Shown here: positions 55,799-64,000 of the stretch, one piece after another
Layout of the letters: each line of letters starts with the position of its first letter
Position numbering within the stretch: position 1 is the first letter of the stretch
NCBI GenBank assembly: GCA_033807695.1
Contig: CM066308.1
Span: forward strand, 124,001-188,000
DNA: 64,000 bases
Direction: 5' to 3'
From: Daedaleopsis sinensis
Taxonomy: Eukaryota; Basidiomycota; Agaricomycetes; Polyporales; Polyporaceae
Notes under the pieces: model-generated
The model's input: the letters and a program-made list of their open reading frames with translations, nothing else
Database searches by the model: none
Told to the model about the DNA's origin: nothing
Translations under genes and position numbers: made by a program

Positions 55799-58797
55799 AT
55801 GGCCGACACGATTAAAAAGCTCTTTGGCAGGTGCGTCCCACTCCAAACGTTTACACGGAGCTGCCCGGTAACCACGCTATAGGAGAAACAAAGGACGGTC
55901 ATCGGTACGCTCTTCAATTCGTTCCATACCCCTGCCGCCATCTTCGATCCTGACCGTCTATTGTCAAGGATGACCATTCAGAGGAACACTCTTCTGAGCA
56001 TGAGTCGTCCTCCAGCGGACAACAAGCCGGCTCAAAATCAGATGGAAGTGCTGATGATTCTCCAGACCTGTCCAACAGCGAGTACGCCCGCGGACGGCGT
56101 CAGCTTATGGAGCTCATCCGCTCTCTGCGCGAGCTCGGGTACGGTCATATCTGCTCACTGTCAGCGCATCCTCAAACGTTTTGCATCCGTAGTGCCGACC
56201 GAATTCTCGACATACCGAAGATCGTCGTCATCGGCAAACAGTCCGGTACGTACTTCAATACTTGATTTGATGCATGCTGGCCTCTTGGTCTTTTCTCATG
56301 TCGGGCACAGCGGGGAAGAGCTCTCTCGTGGAGGCCGTCACCGGGGTCTGTCGCAACTCCTGCCTCCACGTACGGGCTTTGCCGCTGACGTTTATACAGA
56401 TCTCCGTTCCTAGAGACGCAGGGATGTGTACAAGGTACGCGTGCCTCCATCCTAGCTCTACACATGTGTTGCATTGACAGCTCCGCACTCCAGATGCCCT
56501 ATGGAGTGCACGATCCTTACGGCGCCCCAATGGTCATGCGTAGTGAAGCTCCGGAAAGACGACTTGGAGATCGCGTTCAGTCCTGAGCTCAGGCGCAAGG
56601 ACGAGGTCGACATATGGATCCGGCGAGCTCAGGCAGCGTTACTATGCCCGCACATCGAGAGCAATACTTTCGCAAGCAAGAGTCGCGAAGAGCTGAAGGA
56701 GCTCACCGATCCAACTAATAATCCAGACGTCCTCACGGTTACGGGAAACAAGGTCGTAATCGACATCTCGGATCCTAAGGGCGCCGATCTCTCTTTTGTT
56801 GACTTACCGGGTATGTGCTCGATACCTCTCGCATATGCTCGTGGGTCACTGATATTGATCTCTCAGGCCTTGTCGAATACCTGAACTGGGAGAAGTCGAA
56901 GGAATCGATCAAGCTGATTCATGACCTCACGGTGACCAACATTTCCTCTCCGTCGACGATCATCCTTGTCACCGTGCCCGCCAACGGTATATATTACGCC
57001 CATGATCCACCTGAATATATCGCTCATGATGGCACCCCGTAGATGACCTAGAGAATCAGAAGGCGATGCAGCTCGCGAGAGACGCAGACCCTGAGGGGGT
57101 ACGTACTATATGTGCGTGAGATTTCTGCGTTCGATGTGGGCATCCCTCTAACAGAACCGGCACTGATTCTCCTCCGAGTAGGCGTCGTAACGAAGCCCGA
57201 CGCCATCGAAACGGGCGCGAGCGACAGACGGGACCAGTGGAGGAGGGCGTTCGAGGGCGACGAGAACAACCTCACCCTTGGCTACTACTGTGTTCGCCTT
57301 CCCGGTGAAGCAGAGCGGAACCGGAGACTCAACGCGCAACAGCTTCACCAGCTTGCGTCTAGGTTCTTCAACGACAACTCCCCATGGAAGGACCTTCAAT
57401 GTCAGAACCGGCTTGGGGTCCAGAATCTAGTGAACGACATCAGTCGGCTACTGATGCGGGTTCTGCACGCGGCGTACGTCACGTCTAACGACTTCTCCCT
57501 TGGTTGGTCATTGACGTCTCTCCCTGTCAGGCTCCCCAAGCTCAGGGAGAAGGTGAACGGGCTTCTCCAGGTCTGTCGTGCGCGGATCGTGAAGCTCGGG
57601 CCCGAGCGCCACTCCATGGACTTCGTTGCCGAACTGATGGCGCGTGTTTCGGAGTTCTGCAAGGAGATGCAGGACATCGTCTACGGAGCGAGCGAAGACA
57701 AGTCGTATGTACACCAGTGGAAGGAGGCTTTCCGCCTTTTCCGGCTCGATATCCGCAGCACGGCGCCAGATTTCCGCCCGTACGAGTTCCCGGAGCAACA
57801 TCCGAGACCAGGCGATCCTTCCTTTCAGCAGCAAGACGACACATACTGCATGTCACAGGACCTCGAGTACATTCCTTCTACAAGATCTCCAAAATACGAC
57901 CACTTAGCCAGCGGGTCGCTCGCTCATCAGACCCCTATTGGACTCATTGAGGTTCGGGACCTGATTAAAGAGTTGGTCCCCGCATCCCTCTGCGAGTGCT
58001 TGCATGCGCTGATATCATACCAGGTACACAGCATGGGAGCTCTATCCACATCTGCCGTACGAGGTAAAAGTCAATCTGATCAAGAGATTCGTCGTGCAAT
58101 GGCGTTCGCCCTCCGAGAAGTGCTTTAAGCAGGTCGGGAAGATTGTCGAGCAGGCCATCGCCACCGGTATCTCTACCCATTTCGGCACCTTCCCTAAGCT
58201 CAAAGAGCTGATAGAGTACGTGAGGACGACTGCCCTTAGACCCTAACAAACATACTCACGCTTTCCCGTAGAACTATGCTGAGCGAGAGGTTGACAGAGC
58301 GGACCAATGCTTCAACCGTTGAACTCGCTGCGGTGCTGGAATGTGAGGAGAGAAGACCGTACTTGACTCAGGACGGTAGTTCTCTTGTGAACTTGCAGCG
58401 AGACTGGAAAGCCCACTACCGATCGCCATGCTACCCGGCAAGCGAGTACGATATGGAGCTCAACGTGATGGCGTTCGTCCGAAGCTACTTCCATATCGCA
58501 TACAAGGTAAGCAGCGTGCCCCCGCAGCTCTCACGTTGGAGACGCACTGAGGCTCTACACTAGCGCGTCACGGACATAGTCCCGGGTACTATTCACAGGG
58601 ACTTTCTACAGCGCTTCGTGGACGATCTGAGAGCGTACGTGCTTATGAAGCTAGAGCTCAGCTCGCCGACAGCGCTACAGCGTCTTCAAGAGCTGTTTGC
58701 AGAGGCTCCCGAGATCACGCAGCGGCGTGCTCATCTGCAGGCTCAGCGCCAGAAGCTCGAAGATATCAAGGCTCGTTTGGACGATTACAGCATGTAG
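55799..58797 (+). CDS. Dynamin-like GTPase with GED, intact
   Basis: This is a large membrane-remodelling GTPase of the dynamin superfamily, about 755 residues over some 14 exons. It starts MADTIKKLFGRRNKGRSS and has an acidic Ser-rich linker and RRQLMELIRSLRELG. The G domain has the P-loop assembled by splicing (IGKQSAGKSSLVEA), the G2 region ISVPRDAGMCTRCPMEC, G3 as DLPG (56801-56811) and G4 as TKPD (57190-57201). The middle or stalk region follows (LVNDISRLLMRVLHA, LPKLREKVNGLL, VKVNLIKRFVVQWRSP), then the GTPase effector domain at the C-terminus (DFLQRFVDDLRAYVLMKLEL, QRQKLEDIKARLDDYSM). No PH or proline-rich domain is present, so it is more like the Vps1/Mx class. The intron near 58025-58060 is unresolved, and the donors at 56350 (gtctgt) and 57116 are unusual. 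No stop or frameshift is required. Confidence 0.8.
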
Positions 58798-59204
58798 AAT
58801 GGACTATGGTGCCCGTGGACTTGTTGATGCTGCATACGATAGAGTTCATTGTACAATATCCCTCGATGTGCTGAGATACAAGCTGCTTCTCCTGTCTCCT
58901 TACACGGGATGAAGACCGCTTCAAGGACATTGTCGAACCGCTGGTCAAACAAATATATCATTGTACGTATTAGTTCCAAGTGTACCTACCCGCTTCTAGG
59001 ACTCCGTCGGACGCTTGGACCTGCAGGGCGCGGCGGTCAGGGTCAGCCACGGCGTTCGCATGCGGCAAGCACGAACTACGCTCAAGACGTCAAGGGAGAC
59101 GTACATACATGTAGTCTGAGCTTGTGAACGCGCGAGAAACGACTTGCGGTGAGCTTCGACTGCTGACTGTGCCAGTACAAACGGTCAGTGAACCCCGGAG
59201 AGAC

Positions 59205-61385
59205 ACGACGCTAAAGGTAGAAGACAACGTACGTGTTCAACAGCTCCGGCAGCTGCTCACCATCGGGCTCCTTGTACGGCAGCAGCACGAAGCTCATCTT
59301 CGTGATTGGGATCGCGGGCACCATGTTCTGCAGCACCCACTCGAGCAACCACAACGGCATCGTCTTCTCCCACGCACGGATATCGCTCCCGTGCTCGAGA
59401 CATGCCCGCGGTATAGCGTGTACCACTCCGAGGGTGCCTCTTCGGAGACGAGGATCGCAGTACTGGGCGGGATCGGCACGCTCGGGTTCTCGCTCGACAA
59501 TGGCGGAGTAATCGGACCGGCAAGCAGCACCTGCGCAGGCGTCTTCGCCGCAGGCTGCGAGACGGACCCCTAATAACAAGAACACTCTCGTCAGCATGCG
59601 CCGCGGACATGGCATGAAGACAAAAAAGCCCACCTCTGCAGGCGCACCGACTCGTGCGGCCGTGATCGTCCCGCCCGGTGTCGCCGCCCCCGCACTCTCG
59701 CTTGCCTGCTGCTTCGCACTCTTCCCAAACGCCTTAATCCGGCCCATAGGACTGCCTGACGTGTTCGGCGTCTGCAGCCCGAGCTCCACGTTCGACGTCG
59801 TCGGGCTCGTCGCCGCCTTGCTGCCCCAGCCGGAGAAGTCGTCTAGGGTCTGCGCGGTCGAGATTGAGGGCTGTCGCGCGCGCAGCGAGAAGTAGTCGCT
59901 GCTGCTCGACGACGGGAACGACGACGGCGGGGCTCCGGGCGTCGTGCCAGGCTCGGCCTTTGTGGAGTCCTTGGGGCCGTGAGGGAGGGGGGTCGTCTCG
60001 GCCATGCTCGGCGACTAGGCAATGGGCGAGAGCCCGGATTCCCGCTTGCTTCAATGGAGCGGGATCATCGGCGTGATGAGCGGCGACAACCGTGGCGCAG
60101 TGGATATTGCCGGCGAGTCCGCGGGGGGCATGGTGGGCGAGAGAATGATGGCCGCACTGCGCGGGCCCACCATGGCGGATGTCGAACTACGAACAGAGAC
60201 GTCCGAAGACGAGCGACTGTGCTGATTCAACGGCATGGCGCTCGGCGTGGATATCGATGTGTGTCGACGCGGTGCCCCGCTAGAGGTGATGTTGAGACGG
60301 GTCGTGATTGTTCTACTCACGAGCGAGCCTTGGAATAGATTGCGCATGACCCACTTGCCAATGTTCACTGCAGGCAAGGGTGAGTACCTGAATCATGATC
60401 AAGATCAAACATGTTGAAGACACGTACAACGTGTCTCCTCACTGAACTGGCGCTCAGCACCGAACTTACCCTCGTTCGCGTATATTTTGGTCTCGAACCA
60501 GCGCTCGTTCAAGAGGTGGACGTCAGCACGCCAGTCTTCGTGTCGAGCGAGGCCCACGAGGATACGGCCGCCTCGCCCTCAATGCACTCGCGCACAGTCT
60601 CGAGGACTTCTCGCGGACTCCGGTGCTTCTCCGTCACACTCCGCCCATCGGTATCCCCTGTGACACTGCGCTCCGGTCGCTCCAACAAAAGCTCGCGGTA
60701 GAGACGTCCTCGCTGGCAAACCAACCCAGACACGCCCCGCGCGCAACGTCTCACACCGCGACCTCACCTGCGGTACCGACTATCGACCGTCAAGACGTGC
60801 ACGCTGTCGTTCAGCTTGACGCAGCGCACACGGCCGTGTTCCCCATGGATGACTTCGTCCGGCTGTAGTCGGAGAGGCGGAGTTCGCAGATATCATACGC
60901 AGCCCTTGACTGTGGAGTGGCCTGGATAACCTGATTCTCATCCGTGAGAGCAATACACTCGCCTTCCGAAACGTCTATGCAGCTCTCAACGTCGACCTTG
61001 CACACCGAAACCGAGTGATCGCCGGAGTAGAAGACCTCGAGTGCGGGATGCAACGAGAACAATGACCAGACATTCGGTGCGGTGGGTGAACGTGTGTGTA
61101 GGCAGCGCTGATATGACAGAGACCAGAGTTTAATGAAAGCTGCAGTCCAAGTCAGCGAATGCAGCCGAGTAGAGTCCTTTATCCTCACCATTGGCAGAGC
61201 CAGTCAGGAACGGAGAGACGGTCGGTAGGCGTCGCGCACGCATATCACAATACTCACATATTTCCTGTCCTCTGAGATGAAGTTTGCGTGTTGGTGTGCC
61301 CGATCGCGGCGGTGCCAGATGTGAATGACATGTCCCGGTGATCCAGACGCGATGACGGTCCCCTACGGTTCGGCGCATAGAAGGA
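59205..61385 (-). pseudogene. WDR48: Broken WDR48/UAF1 homologue
   Basis: WDR48 (UAF1; Bun107 in yeast) is a WD40 activator of ubiquitin-specific proteases. Minus-strand landmarks: [15 protein letters not shown] followed by [20 protein letters not shown] and [40 protein letters not shown] with [38 protein letters not shown]; a Ser/Pro linker (AIILSPTM, SPLITPMIPLH); GTTPGAPPSSFPSSSSSDYF; LLAGPITPPLSSENPSVPIP; and the C-terminal DUF3337 segment MPLWLLEWVLQNMV, KMSFVLLPYKEPDGEQLPEL. At least three single-base losses break it: before VWSLFS, before HLNERW (after GVLT, about 60525), and before DIRAWEKTMP (about 59388). Part of the propeller is missing. The family call is strong; function is excluded unless the sequence contains errors. 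Confidence 0.8.
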
Positions 61386-61389
61386 CGCC

Positions 61390-62955
61390 TCCAAACCTGC
61401 GTCTACTGGAAGATGAAGTATCAGCGTTCAGCAGCGGCCCGGAATTAGGAACCTATAGCTTGATCTTGTGGTTCGGATCGGTGCTTTTGTAAGAAATAAA
61501 ACACACGATATCACGAAGCGGGGCAAAGACATTCGCGCAGGGGCACGACACAAGGCATGAACCACTTACAAGCAAGCTATCATGTAGTGCAGTCTGTGTG
61601 CGTGCCACCGACGGGAGGTTCGCAGAGGAGGGGACTGTCGCGGGCGGAAGTATTCCCGGTCCCCAAGCTGTCGGACGACATGGACGTGACTATAGGATAT
61701 AAACAAAGGTGATGGGAAATGTGTGACCTTGGTGAATGGGCCTGGAAAATAAAGTAAGGGGCGGGGTGCAATTTGAGAAATGGATGCGAGCACATAGAGG
61801 AATAGCATTTCACTCCATGCGGCCGTACGTGAGCTCAGGGCGCGTAACGCATGGAGGACGTGGAAGAGCGCACTGACTGTCGCAGTCAAAGACAGATACT
61901 CACCTTCGAACCTTCAACACCTCGCGCGCCGCAGTGACCTCGCGGAAGATATCGTCGTCCGCGCTGCGGTACGCATCGCCCTCATCCGTCCAGTTCGTCA
62001 TAACCTCCCGCCTCCGCAGACACCCCCGCTCCCGCCGTACCGCCGAGTACGCTGTAACATACGCACATTGATAGCCCACAGGATAACGAGGTCATCGCGG
62101 ACGCCGCTATTCAAGTGCAGCGCGACCGACTTTATCAAAGGAGTTGGGCAAGGCTTCCTGTCGCTTTGGAACGTTCAAGGTGTCGATTGGGTGTAAATGA
62201 GCCAGAGTGAATAGAGCTGTCGCAAGGGAAGCCATGTAGGAGAAGCTGGAGACGAAGGGCAGAATCTGAATAGAGCTCGAGGGAGGCAGAAGGAACGCAC
62301 ACAACATGTTCGGCAAGGGCCGGATGGTGACGCTGCGGGCGCCTCGAGTCAACGTACGGTGTGCCACTTGCGCTATGTACCATCCGCTCTCTTCCCTCTC
62401 TCTCGGTCACTGGATAATTTAATGAACGAAAAGTGAATTGCGGACTCATTCCATGTCTGCTGACGTCTATACAATATTACTCTCACTACAGAGCCCAACT
62501 CTCCCGGAACTAGTACTAGTTCGTGACACTGGTTGATTCGCACCTCTGAGGCCTCTGACCCTTTTCTCGTATTCTGCCAGGTATACAGCTGTACTATATG
62601 TGCATACTCTGCTTGCACATATCCACCGCCGCCACCGCTATCAGTCTCCGTGTACAGCCCCGGACAAGGCTGTCTCCCGCCCAACACGCCGACTGCTATT
62701 GGGAACCAGCGATTGCCCCATCCGTCAGTCGCCGTCCGGCGAAAATGAGACACCATCGACGGGGGCATGATTATCATGCTCGACGCCGCGTGCATAAGCC
62801 GCCAGTCAGGTGTCGCTTTCGTCGTCATCAGCGCCCTACCATCTCCGAGTCTCAGTTTCGACAATCCACTGGCCTTAATCCCGGTCGTAGTAGGTGTTCG
62901 GCTCGCTCTACGCACGCATTGGCACTCACTATGTCTGAAGAACTTTGCTGTCTGC
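61390..62955. other. Gap without a supported gene
   Basis: One minus-strand scrap (about 62010-61915) reads REVMTNWTDEGDAYRSADDD and then IFREVTAAREVLKVRR before a GT donor. It looks protein-like but has no recognisable flanking exons. A long minus-strand open frame at 62373-63164 overlaps the dispersed repeat and is not accepted. Confidence 0.4.
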
Positions 62956-62959
62956 GGCT

Positions 62960-63580
62960 TCGCACGAGGACGACGAGATATTTCTAGCTGCGGCCTCTCT
63001 CGACCACATCTGAGATCTATCTCTGACCCCCAGCACACTCCTGTCAACAGCCAATGACTGGGCAGCGACGCACAGAGCTCGCCATAGACCATGCGACTCC
63101 GATTCTCACACAACGGGCCCACCCAGAGCCGGTCGGTTCTTCGCCGATAGCGGCGATGCATCATTATCAGCTCGCCACAAGAACGACGCTCGCATGACTC
63201 TCACAAGGTCCCCGTCAGCTGTCGTGCGCGCACATCTAGCCGTGGATGAACGCACTTCAGTGTTGCCACAGTGGACTCCGGCTCGACGGTCTAACCGTGG
63301 CGACTCCGCCCACAGAAGAGCGGAAGAGGAGCCCGCAGTGACAGAGGAAGATCTGCGGGTGACTCTCCGACACGGGCGTATTTACCGTCCACGACACAGA
63401 CGTACTAGCAGTGCGTCCCACATCTCTCAGTTCCCATCCACGCCCTTATACTCCGCTGTCCGTTAGCAGAATACGGACCTCCCGAGTCTGCAGACATGCG
63501 TACCAGCGCTGCAGCACTCGTGCCCGTCGCCCGACAACCTTTGAAGCACCCATGGAGACGACGTGAGCTTGATTGTGCAG
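62960..63580. repeat. Dispersed repeat, copy B (direct repeat of 50955-51535)
   Basis: Same orientation and order of landmarks as copy A, about 12 kb away; see that entry for the shared phrases. The two copies bracket the leucine aminopeptidase fragment, the dynamin gene and the WDR48 fragment. Confidence 0.75.
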
Positions 63581-63684
63581 TTGAGTGCCCCTGCACATGC
63601 TTGTAGGGTAGAAGTGTATTTCTAAGGATGGTCATATGTATTTTCGACGTATCCGTACATGTCGAGGTATATCTCTTCGGGGGT

Positions 63685-64000
63685 CTATATCTCTGCGAGA
63701 TCGTATATCTCTTCGGGATCGCAGTAATAGGCTAATGAGGGATATTGGCAAGTAGGAGGGCAATCCAACTGTTCAACGGTCATCACGGTCTTGTGATCCT
63801 GTTTCCCAAACACCTCGTCCTCTTCCAGAGTATAGGCATCCTCCCACTTCCCCGAAGGACCTTCGTACGGATCACCGTATACATCTACTTCTTCCATCTG
63901 TGCATCCTTAGGAGCACAAGAAGTATCCTTCTTCATCATACTTTCATCGAACTCTATGTCAGTGTTTGGACAACCTACTTCGGGCTCAGAGTAATCTTCG
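63685..64000 (-). CDS. Partial acidic protein, 3' exon only, runs off the right edge
   Basis: The minus-strand frame is open from the window edge to a TAG at 63685-63687. It reads EVGCPNTDIEFDESMMKKD, then MEEVDVYGDPYEGPSGKWED, and ends CDPEEIYDLAEI. It is rich in Glu, Asp, Tyr and Pro. Just past the stop the same frame continues for about 20 codons with a second PEEIY, so the stop may be a recent nonsense change within a short internal repeat ('tatatctcttcggg' occurs twice here). The start and any other exons lie outside the window. Family not recognised. Confidence 0.5.
   Translation of the reverse strand, partial: EDYSEPEVGCPNTDIEFDESMMKKDTSCAPKDAQMEEVDVYGDPYEGPSGKWEDAYTLEEDEVFGKQDHKTVMTVEQLDCPPTCQYPSLAYYCDPEEIYDLAEI

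Noticed and set aside
57508..57834. Minus-strand open frame opposite the dynamin stalk region
   Set aside because: It is a mirror of strongly supported dynamin coding sequence on the plus strand.
62373..63164. A 263-codon minus-strand open frame
   Set aside because: Half of it covers the dispersed repeat that also occurs at 50955-51535, and the equivalent frame is not maintained in the other copy.

Overview
The window looks like a contig from a basidiomycete fungus, most likely an Agaricomycete. Genes are split by many 45-70 base introns with GTRNGT donors, CTNAY-like branch sites and YAG acceptors. The recognisable families are typical of wood-decay mushrooms: Tnp2/CACTA transposase, KDM3-like JmjC, expanded dynamin-like GTPases, and many lineage-specific orphan families. 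There are no operons, Shine-Dalgarno sites or other prokaryotic signs. All gene models were spliced by eye by following reading frame across candidate splice sites. Internal boundaries are therefore proposals; a chain that closes in frame over several exons is the main support.

Layout. 0-2.4 kb: imperfect tandem repeats and a Ser/Pro-rich orphan gene (-). 2.35-7.2 kb: a Tnp2-family (CACTA) transposase gene (-) that reads through without an obvious break. 7.2-12 kb: membrane proteins (-), including a WD40 protein with a C-terminal transmembrane helix. 12-13.5 kb: a broken C-terminal piece of the CHD1 chromatin remodeller (-). 15.4-17.9 kb: a KDM3-like JmjC protein (+). 18.9-21 kb: a broken copy of the GRC3/NOL9 polynucleotide kinase (-). 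22-23.6 kb: a second WD40 protein with a C-terminal transmembrane helix (-). 24.2-27.9 kb: three orphan genes. 28-33.4 kb: a divergent pair of paralogues of an unnamed family (518 and 300 residues) flanking a gene with a very long acidic tail. 33.5-35.8 kb: a coiled-coil gene with C-terminal membrane helices (-). 37-39 kb: a 650-residue orphan gene (+). 39.5-40.6 kb: a broken Ran-binding-domain (Nup50/Yrb2-like) copy. 43 kb: a JmjC scrap. 45.4-47.4 kb: an AT-richer satellite block. 49-50.4 kb: an intact LENG1-like CIR_N gene (-). 51.5-52.9 kb: a broken M17 leucine aminopeptidase (-). 55.8-58.8 kb: an intact dynamin-like GTPase (+). 59.2-61.4 kb: a broken WDR48/UAF1 copy (-). The right edge holds the 3' part of an acidic gene (-).

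Two themes stand out. First, six or more pieces of normally single-copy housekeeping genes (CHD1, GRC3, a Ran-binding protein, leucine aminopeptidase, WDR48, a JmjC protein) lie scattered as frameshifted or truncated copies among intact orphan genes, transposase and satellite repeats. This suggests a dynamic accessory or subtelomere-like region that accumulates gene fragments. Second, several unnamed families appear as pairs or with unusual architecture: the 'PRND' family, the WD40 plus C-terminal transmembrane proteins, and the Cys-motif/coiled-coil/membrane protein. I saw no tRNA, rRNA, CRISPR array or clear gene cluster for a known pathway.
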